A stretch of 64,000 bases of DNA from Lepus europaeus (GCF_033115175.1 NC_084836.1:65825297-65889296); one strand, 5' to 3'. Shown: positions 11,399 to 23,855, counted from the first letter of the stretch. Program-made: numbers and translations. Notes: generated from the letters alone by a model not told the origin.

Positions 11399-11715
11399 AG
11401 ATTTATTTATTTGAGAGGCAGAGTTACAGCGAGGGAGAGGAAGAAGCAGAGAGAGGGGTCTTCCATCTTTCTGGTTCACTCCCCAAGTGGCTGGAGCTGG
11501 ACCAGGCTGAAGCCAGGAGCCAGGAGCCAGGAGCTTCTTCTGGGTCTCCCATGTGAGTACAGGGGCCCAAGCATTTGGGTCATCCTCCGCTCCTTTCCCA
11601 GACACATTAGCAGAGAGCTGGATCAGCAGTGGAACAGCTAGACTTGAACTCGTGCCCATAGGGAATGCTAGCACTGCAGGCGGCGGCTTAACCAGCGACG
11701 CCACAGTGCTGGCCC
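11399..11715 (-). mobile_element. CSINE, antisense
   Basis: Starts aagatttatttatttgagag and ends gccacagtgctggcccc. Confidence 0.93.
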
Positions 11716-13074
11716 CAAAACATAAGTCTCACGTTATGGTAACAAGACATAAGGTTCTCCTGGGGCAGAGACCTTTGTATTAAAATGGAGCAAAGCATGA
11801 ACTTGGATGAAGGCGTTGCCTTGGCAGCAGGGTCTGGACCAGGTCAGGTTTAGGCTGGTGATTCCATCTCTCCCTGAAACATAACTAAAATCCTGAAAAG
11901 CGACTTTGGAAAACATGAAGTGCTTTTAGGATCTTTAAATAGAAGTGAGTCACAGTGAAGGCTTTGGGGCTGCTTGGGGCATCGGCCGGTGACAAAATCA
12001 CAGACATTGGAATCACCACTCTGTCTTCCTGCTATCATCGACATTTCGACCTCTGGACTGACTAATTTCCTGTGTCAAACTCTACATGATTATGTGCTAA
12101 AGCCATCTGCAAAAACGTGCTGGTGCCCAAACGTGCATCGTCAGCTCAGACCACAACCTAGACTCCACAGCCACTGCTCTGCCAGCTTGCTGTCACCATG
12201 ATACTTCTCCAGACCCATCGCTGGCTACCTTTCTGTCTCATCCCTTTTCCTTACAGGTCATAAAACTTCTAAGCCTTCCTTGCCTCTGTATCTTTAATCT
12301 CCCCACTCAAACTTCCTGTCCTCACCTTTTAGAGTTCACTCAAACATCACCGCCTCAACTATTTCTTTCTCCAAACATCTTGTGCCTACACAGCACCCTG
12401 CACAGAGCTCTTGACTTCTGCTTATCCCATAGGACACACACTGCGCTGACACCCAGCATGGAGCCTGACCCCCTTGGAAAGGAGCACCCCCTTTCGGTTC
12501 TTGTTCTTTACCATCCACATCACAGCGTGGCATGCGCTGTGCACACGATATTGGTGCAATAAGGGAAGGAAGAAAATTGTTTCTCTGGGCAAGCTGAACC
12601 TTTCACTGTGCTCCAGCCATGCATAAGGAAAGATAAAAATTTCAGTAAGGACAGTAGCAGTGTTTTCTGCAGGAGACAAGTGTAAAAGAGTTGGGCAATA
12701 AAGACTACAGGGTGGGTGGCAGTAAAGACTGGTGGCAAAGACTTTGGGTTGGGAAGGAAGGCAGGCTCCACCCATGCGGCAGTGGGATCTGGTTCTTGAA
12801 AAGGCCTCCATGCCTTTCTCTCTTCCTTAGTGGGAGAATGGTGGCCAGGCCCAGCCGGGCTGGCCAGCAGGAGAATGGATGGGATGGAGGGAGTCCTTTG
12901 AGGAAATGTCTCTTCTCTGGCTCTGGTCTAATCTAATTCAAGGGGCCCCGATGTGCTGGGGAGGACAAAACCACCCAGGCACGAAGCGTCAAATATCCTC
13001 AGCAAATATTGGCCCTGCTCATTCGCTCTTTCTGGGCCCACTACCCCAAAGGTGGGGGAAGACAATTCCAACCC
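11716..13074. other. Intergenic, no gene or clear repeat seen
   Basis: About 1.36 kb of unique sequence without an exon-like unit supported on both sides. Confidence 0.5.
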
Positions 13075-13200
13075 AGGAAATATAATTAGTCAGCCTGCTG
13101 GTTTGAGCTCTAATTTAATCTGGGCAGCTGTGCCGGGAGCTGGTATTAGCATGACACTGGGAGGCGGAGAGTATAATTACGGAGCAATAGAGAAGGGGAA
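13075..13200. promoter_or_regulatory. Candidate conserved noncoding element
   Basis: Within 125 bp: two ATAATTA homeodomain-type motifs, taatttaatc, a CAGCTG E-box and tattagcatga, all outside repeats. Motif density suggests an enhancer; conservation could not be checked. Confidence 0.35.
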
Positions 13201-13358
13201 GAGAATTGGGATGGTGACCGTTGTGCCCCTGCATTGGAAGATGGGACTGGGGAGGGGGGTGGTCAACGGAGGGTGAGGAGCTCCTTCTCCCAAAGGAAGG
13301 GGGCTTCTGGCAGTGGACGGACGGTGACTTTAATTTGGCTTTTGAGAAATTATGTGGG

Positions 13359-13388
13359 GTGTGTGTGTGTGTATGTGTGTGTGTGTAC
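13359..13388. repeat. (GT)n microsatellite
   Basis: A short gt run with one interruption. Confidence 0.9.
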
Positions 13389-13853
13389 ACTTGGCCCGTG
13401 CAAGTGCTGATGTGTGCTGAGGGGAGGGGGCGAAGGGGCTTCATAGCTAGGGGCTAGTCCACTCTGCATGACAAAGGTGAGGTTGAAAGTTGATGGATGG
13501 GCCTTCTGGGATACCCCTGAGAGGAAAGAGGAGGGGGTATTGGAGCAGGTTATGGCTAAATTTGGGACAAATATTCTCAGGACACTTTTTTTCAGAGGAT
13601 CAGTTCTAAACAGGGAAAGCAAAAATAAGGATTTGAAATTTACACCCATCACCACCTTCTTTGCTTCAGGTGGTGGACATGCAACCAAAAGAAATCTCTT
13701 TAGGTGGTCGTATTCCTGCAGAAAAGCTCCCAGCTTCCAAGTCACTTCCAGACACTGGCCTCAGCTTCTCACACTTAACCATCTTAAGGAGTGCTAATGG
13801 GGCTCAACAAAGTGTTGGACATTAAAATGCCCATTTAATAATTGAGAAGGAAC

Positions 13854-14186
13854 CAGGGCCCTGGCACAGTAGGTTAATCCTCAGCCTGCGGTGCCAGCAT
13901 CCCAAATGGGTATCGGTTCTAATCCTGGCTGCTCCTCTTCCGATCCAGCTCTCTGCTGTGGTCTGGGAAAACAGTGGAAGATGGCTCAAGTCCTTGGGTC
14001 CCTGCACCTGCATGGGAGACCAGAAAGAAGCTCCTGGCTCCCGGCTTCAGATCAGCTCAGCTCTGCCTGTTGTGGCCATCTGGGGAGTGAGCTCCAGGAG
14101 TGAACCAATGGTTGGTAAGACCTTTCTCTCTGTCTCTCTCTCTCACTGTCTGTAACTCCACCTCTGAAATAAATAAATAAAATCTT
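13854..14186 (+). mobile_element. CSINE
   Basis: Sense copy from agggccctggcacagtag to aataaataaataaaatctt. Confidence 0.92.
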
Positions 14187-14390
14187 GCTCAGAGACATAA
14201 ACAAAAGGCCCCGGGTCACAGAATTGGCATGTATGGAAGAGATGATTCAAATGTGGGCCTGCCAGACTCTGCACACTTGGCTCTAACACTGGGCACACAC
14301 ACACTGGGCATGAGCATCTCCATTTGTAGGTAGGCAAACTGAGGCGCAGAGTGGTGACATCACCTACATTGGTTCAAAATGTGTGTTCTG

Positions 14391-14782
14391 CAATGAGGTT
14401 TCACCTCACCCCGGTTAGATTGGCTTACATACAGAAATCAACCAACAACAGATGCTGGCGAGGATGCAGGGAAAAAGCGACACTAATCCACTGTTGGTGG
14501 GAATGCAAACTGGTAAAGCCACTATGGGAGACAGTTTGGAGAGTCCTCAGAGACCTGAATATAGCACTACCACAGGACCCAGCCATCCCACTCCTTGGAA
14601 TTTACCCAAATGGAGTTAAAGGGGAGAAAAAAAGAGCCATTTGCACCTCGATATTTGTTGCAGCTCAATTCACAATAGCTAAGACATGGAATCAACCTAA
14701 ATGTCCATCAACGGATGACTGGATAAAGAAACTATGGGATATGTACTCTATGGAACACTATACAGCAGTAAAAAAACAATGA
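14391..14782 (+). pseudogene. L1 ORF2 C-terminal remnant (5'-truncated)
   Basis: Translation gives typical L1 ORF2 C-terminal motifs: FHLTPVRLAYIQKS, NNRCWRGC, HCWWECKLVKPLW, DPAIPLLGIYP and FTIAKTWNQPKCPSTDDWI. The frame stays open from the truncation point to the stop. The endonuclease and reverse transcriptase domains are absent, so it is non-autonomous. Confidence 0.92.
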
Positions 14783-16215
14783 AATCTGGGCATTTACAAC
14801 AAAATGGAGGAAGCTGGAAAACATCATGCTGAGTGAAATAAGCCAGTCCAAAAGGGACAAATATCATATGTTCTCCCTGATCAATGGCAACTAAATGAGC
14901 ATCTAAAATGATACCCATTGAAGTGAAATGGACACTATGAGAGACAATGACAGGATCAGCCCTTGTCTAGACTGTTGAGGAACAACTTACTATTTTATTC
15001 CTTTTAGTATTTTTGTTGTTGTTGTTGTTGCTAAGTGAAATGGACACTATGAGAGACAACGACAGGACCAGCGCTTATCTAGACTGTTGAGGAACAACTT
15101 ACTATTTTATTCCTTTTAGTATTTTTGTTGTTGGTGGTGTTGTTGCTGTTGCTCTGTTTGTTCTACATAAGACCACTGGTTGAACTCTGTAATCAATGCA
15201 CAATCATTCTTAGGCATTTAAAATTAACAGAAAAGTGATCTCTGTTAAACATAGGAGTGGGCATAAGAGAGGGAGGAGATATATAGGTTGGCACAAGCTC
15301 ACTTGGACTTACCTCCAATGGTGGAACTAGAAATGTGCCAGGGGATTTCAACTCAATCTTACCAAGGAGGCAGGTACCATTGCCAGCGCACTTGGTAAAG
15401 TGATAAGTATAAATACACAACCGATCAAAAAGATAGGGTATGTGTCGAAGAGATTTCACAAATAAGACCAGTGTAAGCAAATAATGAAGGAGAGAATTAA
15501 AAGGGAGAGTATGATCCTGCGGGGGAAGCAGGACACACAGCAGACTCATAGAATGGCAAACGCCCAAAACAGCACTCCTGCCTCAGAATCAACCCTTGGG
15601 ACATTTGGATCTGGCTAAAAGGTCCATGAGAGTCTCACAGGCAAGCCATGACACGATGGCAAAAAACAATCTAAATGAAAGATCCTGGTGAACAAGAACC
15701 CAGCAGAAGGAACAGGCCATCAAGGAGAGAGGCGCCTTTCTCTGAAGGGAGGAAGGAACCTCCACTGTGACACGGCCTTGACTAAACAAGTTCAGAGTCG
15801 GTGAACTCAAGGGGCTTCCATAGCCTAGACAGCTCATAGCAAGAGTCTCGGGTGAGTGCTGACGTCATAAATAAGAGTGCCAATTGTTAAATCAACAACG
15901 GAGTCACTGGGTACATGCTCCCCACGTAGGATCTCTGTCCTTAATGTGTTTTACTATGAAACGTAAAAACACTACTAGTCGAACAATACCCTATACCTTG
16001 TGCAGTTGTGAGAGTGCAGCCTGTTGAAATCTTTGCTTAGTATATAGTAAGTTGATCTTCAGTATATGAAGGTAACTGAAAATGAAACTCGATAAAGGGC
16101 GGGATGGGAGAGGGAGAGGGGAGGGCCACGGGAAGGAGGGAGGTTGGGGGGGGGGGGAAGCCACAACAATACAAAAGTTGCACTTTGTAAATTCACATTT
16201 ATGAAATTAAAAAAA
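14391..16215 (+). mobile_element. 5'-truncated L1 (LINE-1) retrotransposon, rabbit type
   Basis: The copy begins inside ORF2, runs through the ORF2 C-terminus and a long (about 1.4 kb) 3' UTR, and ends in poly(A). The TSD aaaatgtgtgttctg occurs at 14376-14390 and 16216-16230. The 3' UTR holds a tandem duplication of about 110 bp (near 14922-15032 and 15033-15130) with GTT-rich junctions and a G-run at 16147-16158. The clean TSD and open ORF2 remnant suggest a relatively young insertion. Confidence 0.93.
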
Positions 16216-16581
16216 AAAATGTGTGTTCTGATCAGAACTGGAAATAGAACTCAGATCTAATGCAATTCTGCCTGATCACTAGAGGACACAGAGGAACCAT
16301 TAGGGCACTGGAATCTTAATCTTTATTCCAAGTTCTTGCCCCAAATTCAAAGCAGAGGCATAAACACAACACACAAGTTGAGAGCAGGATTTACTTGAGA
16401 GAGAGAAAGAGAGAGAGAATATTATGCTTCCTCGCTTGGGTGAAGGCCATCTTACATAGGGAGCTGCCTGTCATGAGTGGCCAGAGGGCTGTGTGTGAGG
16501 AAAGAGTGTGCAGGAGGCCAGAGAAGTGTAATCTAAAAGCCAGGAAGAAAAGAAAGGCTACTCCCTGGCTATCAGTCTCTT

Positions 16582-16912
16582 TTTTAAAGAGTTATTTTAT
16601 TTATTGGAAAGGCAGAGTTACAGAGAGAAGTAAAAGACAGAGAAAGAAAGAGAGAAAGGTCTTCCATCTGATGATTCTCTCCCCCAAATGACCATAACAG
16701 CTGGTCTGAAGCCTGGAGCCAGGAGCTTCTTCTGCCTCTCCCATGTAGGTGCAGGTGCCCAAGGACTTGGGCCATCTTCCATGGCTTTCCCAGGTGCATT
16801 AGCAGGGAGCTGGATCAGAAGTGGAGAAGCTGGGACTTGAATGGGTGCCCATATGGGATGCTGGTGCTGCAGGCTGGAGCTTTAACCTGCTATGGCCACT
16901 AGGCTGGCCCCT
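16582..16912 (-). mobile_element. CSINE, antisense
   Basis: Flanked by imperfect repeats tcagtctctt and tcagcctctctt. Confidence 0.9.
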
Positions 16913-17131
16913 GTCAGCCTCTCTTGTGAGATGGGGATGGAGTCCTAATGGGGCAGAATTTAGCTTTCTAAGAGTTTCACAGCACCTCCATGTGGAGCCT
17001 AGTGTTGCCATCATGGTGTCTCCTGGTTCCTGGTCCTAGACAAGATGCAGGTGCAGCATGAGAAAGGGAGCACACTGGATTGACAGGCAAGGGGGTTGAG
17101 TTACAATGCACAGCTACACAGAAACTACAAA

Positions 17132-17488
17132 AAAATTCTTTTTATTTTATTTTATTTTATTTATTTTTTGCCAGGCAGAGTTAGACAGTAAGAGAGAGAT
17201 AGACAGAGAGAATATTATAGACAGTGAGAGAGAGACAGAAAGAAAGATCTTCCTTCCATTGGTTCACTCCCCTAATGGCTGATATGGGCAGCGCTGCGCC
17301 GATCCGAAGCCTGGAGCCGGGTACTTCCTCCCGGTCACCCATGCGGGTGCAGGGCCCAAGCACTTGGGCCATCCTCCAGTGCCCTCCCAGGCCACAGCAG
17401 AAGCTGGACTGGAAGAGGGGCAACCGGGACTAGTACCCGGCACCCCAATAGAACCCGGGGTGCCGGCGCCACAGGCAGAGGATTAGCC
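17132..17488 (-). mobile_element. CSINE, antisense, tail of repeated TTTTA
   Basis: A ttttattttattttatttta tract precedes gccaggcagagttagacagt. An internal gacagtgagag/gacagagag duplication is visible. Confidence 0.9.
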
Positions 17489-18724
17489 ATGATAAAAAAT
17501 TATTATACCTTTATTTATTCCTACATAACTCCCTGCCTAACTCCTCCATATCAGAACAAGGGGACGATTGTTTGTCAAGGGAAAAATCAAGAAAGAAATC
17601 GATAGAAACCCTGTTTTCTCATGGTCAGCCCAGTGCCCTTTTCTCTGTAAATGAGAGGGTGACGGCAGCTGCACCCTTCACTTGGTCACTATGTTCCGGG
17701 TGACAGAGCTGACTTCACCTCCCCCTCACCATCCGGTCACTTCCCTTCACCTTTCGAGGGGCTGTGTAGTTCCCCAAACTCAGCTGCCAGCTGAGATTCA
17801 AACCCAGATCACCCACTCCCTGGGGAAACGCACTGCTCCTCCAGGCATCCTCCCGCCCCTCCAACTGCACCTGCCAACATTTCCACCCCACGAGGTGAGA
17901 GAAAACCTGGAGATGCCTGGAAACCCTTCTTCACATCCAGCGTAAGCCAGACCTCTCTCTCATCGGCCTCTTACACTAGGGGAGACGGAAGCCTTGTAGA
18001 GAGAAGTTGAGGATCTTTTATTTACTCTCCACCTCTGGATCAACTTGCCCTGGGCTTTTGTCCTTTCTTCTCCCCTGTAAGTCCTTGTGAGCCATTCTCT
18101 GCCCCCACCCCAACCGCCCTTGACCCACAGGAGAAAGTAGCGGGGACACCTGGGTCCTTCTTTTCCTTCCTACCTCTCCTACCCTCCTGCACTCTCCTTC
18201 CCATGCAATGCCTTCCCTCTGGGGCTTTGAGAGCCCCTGGGAGGCAGAGGGAGTGAAGCCCCCTTCCTACTCCCAAAGCTGTGCTCCCAGGGCCTCTGCA
18301 GACCCCAGCTGGTGGAGGAGGTGCCCCCCACCCAGCCCTGCCTGCGCAGCTGCTGGACATCTGCCTCACACCCAGGAGGATGCCTTCCCCAGGGCCTCTA
18401 CCATCTTCTCGGCTCTGGCAAGACAGACCAGAGAGGGCGCAGATGTGCCATGTGCTCTGAAGCTCATGGGAGCCCGTGGGGCAGTCCGGCAGCCCCTATC
18501 CCGGAAGCCAGAGAGACACCTGGGTTCCCCTGGGGTCTCCCAGCCCTGACTCCCCGTAGACCCCTACAGCTTCCCCTCCCCCAACCCATCCTGGACCCCC
18601 TCCTCACAAACAAGACCTGCGCCAAAATCAGAGTGCGGAAGTCAAAGCCTCAAGTTCCCCTTGAGCCGTGAGGATGCTGATCCTCCTCTGCTGGGGGGGG
18701 GGGGGTACCAGCAGCACCTGCTTC
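17489..18724. other. Intergenic, GC-richer unique block
   Basis: Pyrimidine-rich unique DNA ending in a G-run at 18692-18705. Overlapping open frames on both strands reflect base composition; no homology recognised. Confidence 0.5.
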
Positions 18725-19135
18725 TCTCCCTACTGGGTGCTGATGTAGGCAGGCAGATAGGATAAAGTCGATTAGGTTTGTGAGCTGCAAAGCCACGCCC
18801 CCTGCGTGATTACATGCCCCTACCTGACCCCACCTGTACACCCACCTGCCAATCAGCCTATGTAACCATGCCCTCTTTGGGAGTATATAAGAGGTCTGGA
18901 ACACCAGGGTCCTTCCCCTGTTGCCCCGTGGGCGCATGGACTTCAGGCTGCCCAATGTCTGATTTCCTGCCTGCATGCTTGCTCCATGTGCAAAGCCTGC
19001 TTGATATGGACCAAACTTAGCTTCTAAATCTCTGTTTCCCCTAAATAAAGCCCTCACTCTCCTGTGCATTTCTCTCACTGAATAAAAAGCTTGAAAACTT
19101 ACTGTGTTGTCTGGTCTATTTGAGCCAGTTTTCAG
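18725..19135 (+). mobile_element. Probable solo endogenous-retrovirus LTR
   Basis: It has the order expected of an LTR: a CCAAT box at 18849-18853, TATATAA at 18884-18890, then AATAAA signals at 19044 and 19081, about 160-190 bp later. No retroviral gag, pol or env sequence lies next to it, so it looks solitary. Exact ends and a TSD were not resolved. It could also be a small polymerase II gene, but no coding frame stands out. Confidence 0.55.
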
Positions 19136-19164
19136 AATTCTTCTCTAAATAAATGGCCAGAGCC

Positions 19165-19330
19165 CGCAAGGTGATTAATATTGAAAATTATTAATAAGCT
19201 GTTCAATATCGTGGGAGAACACGCGGCGCTGCGGGTCAGTGACGAGACCATCGCCGGCTTGCCCTGGCACCGCCCTGCAGGCAGGCTGATGCAAAGCCAC
19301 AAAGCTGACACAGGGGTCCCGGCCTTCTGC
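19165..19330. promoter_or_regulatory. Candidate conserved noncoding element
   Basis: gattaatattgaaaattatt and ttaataagctg (paired ATTAAT motifs) are followed by a CpG-retaining segment (acacgcggcgctgcgggtca). It lies directly after the probable LTR. Confidence 0.35.
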
Positions 19331-19786
19331 CGAGACTGCAGGGCCATAGTTTCTTCATTCGTGTAATGGGAGTCACAAAGCCTGCCTGGAAGAGCTGTTC
19401 TGGGACAAGAATGCGAGTTGGGTTACTGAAACAACTGGAGCAGGAAGCTATGGAGGCAGAGTGTCAATGCACTTGTTTTCCGCCGGATTCGAATGTACCT
19501 CCAAACCCAGGCCAGAGTTGCAGATCTCTCTGTTCACGGCCAGCCTGGGTGAGACCCACACAGAGGCATCTGGCCAAGGAAACGTGTGGTCTGAGACCGG
19601 GCTGCACTGGCCTGGAGTCCAGGCATCGGCTTCCCCCTCTGACCTCCCAAGACTGCCATGTGCTGGTCTCAGGGGCAGAACTTTCTGGAGTGAGTGGGAA
19701 CTCCAATCCCAGGGGTGCAGGCAGAAGGGAGCTGGAGACAGGGAAAGCACTCTCACAGCTTCTGGAGGGCTAGTTCCCTATATTTT

Positions 19787-20050
19787 TTCACATTTTTATT
19801 TATTAGTTCATTTCATATGTTTGAAAGGCAGAGAGACAGAGACAAAGAGACAGGAATCTTTCAACCGCTGGTTCACTCCGCAAACACATGCCAACAGCAG
19901 GGTCTTCCACGCGGGTGACAGGGACCCAGCTAACTGAGCCGTCAGTGCTGCCAGGAACCTGGATGAAAGCAGAGCCAGTACTTACCATGCAGGCACTCCC
20001 GGGACCAGTCCTAACTGCAGTGCCCACTGCCTGCCCCGGAGCGATCTTTC
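19787..20050 (-). repeat. Old CSINE-like copy, antisense
   Basis: Diverged: tgtttgaaaggcagagagac, ctggttcactccgcaaac, then tccacgcgggtgacagggac. Confidence 0.7.
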
Positions 20051-20212
20051 TCAGTATGCCCAGGTTGCATTCTGCCCCACGTCCTGTGTTGTTGATGCCT
20101 CTGCGCTGGTAAGCAGATACATTGACACAAGCATGGGGTGGCAACGTGGGATGAGCCATAGGATATTTACATAGCCTTAAAATATTTGGAAATATTTGAT
20201 AATTTTAAATTG

Positions 20213-20524
20213 GGGGGCCGGTGCTGTGGCTCAGGCATCCCATATGGCGCTGGCTCTAGTCCTGATGTTCTACTTCCAATCCAGCTCTCTGCTGTGGCCT
20301 GTGAAAGCAGTAAAAGGTGGCCCAAGTGTTTGGGCCCCTGCACCCACATGGGAGACCAGGAAGAAGCTTCCAGCTCCTGGCTTCGGATCGGTGCAGCTCC
20401 AGCTGTTGCAGTCATTTGGGGAGTGAACCAATGGATGGAAGACCTCTCTCTCTCTGTCTTTGTCTCTCCTTTTCTTTCTGTCTGTAACTCTATCTTTCAA
20501 ATAAATAAATAAAATCTTGAGAAA
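20213..20524 (+). mobile_element. CSINE with shortened head
   Basis: gggggccggtgctgtggctc is followed directly by aggcatcccatatggc, so about 25 bp of the tRNA-like region is missing. Confidence 0.92.
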
Positions 20525-20982
20525 ATTTTAAATGGGAATATTTTAACTTCACAATAAAAAGAGGAGATGGGGATAGGAAGTGTTCCATGCTATATCCCCA
20601 ACCAAGGGAAAGATGCTAGCGTGTGCTCCCTGGTCTGAAGCCCAACCATGACAAAGTCTCCTGCACCAGGTTAATCACGCCAGACTTGGACACACCAGAC
20701 TGAGGGATGCCGGGAGAAGCTCCAGGGCCTGGGAGAAACAAGCTTCCTCCGTCTTAGGAAAGATAAAGGAAAGCAGAAGAAGAGCTCTAGTTTAAAAAGA
20801 CATGAAAAATATATGCTGTAGGCAATTACTGGGAAATAGTTATTCCACGCTACTGAGAAAATAATAAAACTTGAACGAGGTTTTTAAGTAAGACAACACT
20901 TGTCAATGCTAAATGTCCTGGTTTTGAAAAATCACTGTCCCCCTTTGTAGACAAGAAGAAAGGGTGTAAGAACTACAGTCAG

Positions 20983-21263
20983 ATGGGGCTGGTATGTGGC
21001 CTGCTGGCTGAAACACCCTCATCCCGTGTCTGAGTGTCAGCTCCTGGCCCCGGACGCCCTGCTCATGCACACCCTGGGACCCAGTAGGCGGTGACGGCTC
21101 AAGGGCTTGGGCTCCTGTGATGAGTTCCTGCCTCACAGCTTCAGCCCGGCTCAGCCTTGGTCACAGTGGGCAGCTGGGGAGAGAACTCACTCTCACTCCA
21201 TCCTGCTCTTTTGTTCTCTCTCACTCTCTAGCGCTGATTCTAAAATAAGTGAATAGTAAAATG
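20983..21263 (+). repeat. Old CSINE-related copy
   Basis: Diverged: ggggctggtatgtggcctg, ggctcaagggcttgggctcc, gcagctggggagagaac. Confidence 0.7.
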
Positions 21264-23855
21264 AACAATTTAAAGAAGAAAAACTCAGTTGCCCCTGCAG
21301 CCTCTAAGCTTGTCTGACCTCAGGTAATTGAAATCACACAGGGACAGACTGTCTAGCTATTCCGTAACTGGGTAAATCATCACTTTGGGTTAGGAATTCT
21401 GGGCAGTGGGTGAATGGATGTGCACCTAGCTGTGTGCTCAGCGAATGGATATAGGCTGCCCCCTGCTGGTCATTTTGGGGAACAACGTGCTGGGAGATAA
21501 CTTTTCTGGGTTTTTTTGTGTGTGCTTTCTGAATTAAAGTTAATATATATTCATCGTTTTTCACAGAACATTCACCCAATAAGTGATCTGTAGTGTTATT
21601 ATGAAGAAAATACTGTACTGGAAAAATGTTAAAAGTAATTTATGTGGAAAATTCGGAACAGGTGCTGAGCAAGGGTGAGAAGGATCGGCATCTGTCATCA
21701 CCTCTTTAATCTTGCATGGGCCAGGAGAAATGAGCTCAAGGTGAGTAAACGCCTCTCCCAGCCACTCCCACGCAGCCCCTCGGGTGGGGAAGCAGAGCGA
21801 GGGGGAAGGGGCAGGGCTGTGTCTGAGGAAAGTGAACACCCTTTTTGCAAGCTGGGTGCTGGTCACACTTCAGGGTGCCTTTCTCCCGTCCGTGAACCAC
21901 TTCCTCTCAGAGTCTCTCTCTGATTCAGCCTCTCTCTTTTCTTCCCCTTCTCTTGCTCCAAACCTGACAGAGAGACTGGGCTTTGGAGCCTGGGCTCCTG
22001 TTCAGACCTGGCTTGGGCTTGACGCACACATCGTGTCCCTGGCAGACATCCCTGAGGTCAGATGGAGGCAGTCGCCCCCTGCCTCTGACTCATGGAGTCA
22101 CCACGGAGGCGGTGGCCGACATCTTCCCACAAGCCCTGCTCTGTGGCTGTCCGCCCATCACTGCGTCCTGCCCCCGTCACGTCCCCACTGCCCAGCAGTC
22201 TCCCTGGACTGCAGCTCACTACAGGCTAACTGACGGAGGGGCCTCCGGGTTTCAGGGTTTCCCTCTCGCAGAGAGGAGAGAAGACTCTACACTGGAAATA
22301 AGCTGCCCCTTCCTCCAGTCTGTGACCTCCTGGCCCTTTCTCCCTGTAACCCCGAGTCACACGTTCTACCTGGAAACTAGCCCCAGGCTCACTCTACTTC
22401 TTTCCCCTTGTACCACATCTACAGCAATCTCCTAATTCTGCCTGCTGCTGTGCCTTTTAAATTCCATCCTCTTTAAAAAAATTTTTAGGGGGCTGGCGCT
22501 GTGGCGAAGCAGGTACAAGACTGGCTGTAGTAGCAGACAAACTCCCCAAAAGTAATTTCCCAGGCAATTGTCTGGCCCAGCAGCAAGACGCCTGTACATC
22601 CAAGGACTTGGGCTCCTTTTCTGGTTCAGCTCCCAGTTCCAGCTTCCTGCTACCGCAGACCCCCATAGGAGGGGGTGATGGCTCAGTGTTTAGGTTCCTG
22701 CCACCCCCACGGGGTACCTGAGCTGCATTCATAGCTCCTAGTATCAGGCCCAGTCCGGGCCCAGCCATTGCAGTCACTAGGGGGAGGCAATCAGCAGATG
22801 GGCTCTCTCTTTCTCTCTCAAAACAAATCAATTATACCATAGAAATGAATAGTCATTTCCTTGAGACGTTCCTCAAAAACACAGTTCAGCCATGCGCTTG
22901 GGAAACATGACCCTCCCTCTCTCCACGAGAGTCACAATTCCTCCCAGATTATTCAAAGTCCCGGGAAGTCGTGCCCTAAAGAAACAGGTTTGTGTTTGGC
23001 TAACCTTGTATTCCCCCCAAATTATTCCATCCTATTAGAGAGTAAGCCCTCTATGGGATAAATACTGTCTATTTTGTATTTGTTTCTCTTTACACGCATC
23101 CCAGATGTAGCTTGCTTCTCCCACTTAAAAAGCACCCAGTGAAAGACAATTTGAGAATGGCCATCCCAATCGCTGGAGAGCACCCTCTGCAGAGACCTGA
23201 GACCGATCCCTCTTCAGATCTTTCAAAGAAGGAAGGCCCAGTGGACAGGAAGCAGTCCCAGCATGGAGCAGCACGAGGGTACAGACCAGGGGTGTGGACG
23301 AGGTAGAGAATCCCATTTCATCCCAGCACCCAGAACCCAGAGCAGAGAGAAGGGCCAGTGACCCTGAGGAGCCCATTCTGCCTGGAGGAAGTTCAGAAAC
23401 TCCTGAGGAGTTGAGCCTGTTTCTCCCCATCTTGAGCTTTTGGTACGGAGATGAAATGAATCCAGACTTCCACACCAGCAGTTTCGGCAACAGATTCATG
23501 AAAAGGAGGGGTGCGGGCAGCTTTTGCAGAGCCCAGGATCTGAAAGAAGAAGGCCGAGGGCTGAAATGGAAGCAGATGACTCGCATCTGGACCTGGGACA
23601 GCGCAGCCCAGCTGCCCGGCCCAGAGCAGCGGCTCCCCTGTCGTGGGACAGCCTCTCCGGGCAGCTGTCCTGGCCCGGCCCCAGCTCTGGGCGGCATGCC
23701 AGCCCAGGTCTCGGCTTGGCAGCTTCACAGCTTCTGCCCGACTCCAGCCCATGGGCCAGATGGGCACATTGGTGTTCAGAAACCCTTCATACCTATCAGT
23801 GTGTGCAGGTTCCAGGTCAGGAGGAAAACAGTGTGTGCTTGGCTTTGCAATAGGC
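21264..23855. other. Intergenic, mostly unique apart from an old SINE at 22.5 kb
   Basis: Two overlapping open frames of about 190 codons (+ 23294-23878, - 23125-23697) occur in GC-rich DNA. Neither resembles a known protein or has exon context. No gene called. Confidence 0.5.
22490..22835 (+). repeat. Old CSINE-related copy
   Basis: gggggctggcgctgtggcga at the start; ends in ctctctttctctctcaaa. Confidence 0.75.

Noticed and set aside
15193..15837. - strand frames of 124 and 82 codons
   Set aside because: They run antisense through the L1 3' UTR.
18650..19078. 142-codon - strand frame
   Set aside because: It lies across the probable LTR in antisense and shows no protein-family similarity.
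18725..19135. Complete endogenous retrovirus
   Set aside because: No paired LTR and no internal gag, pol or env sequence lies within the neighbouring region; only a solo LTR is supported.
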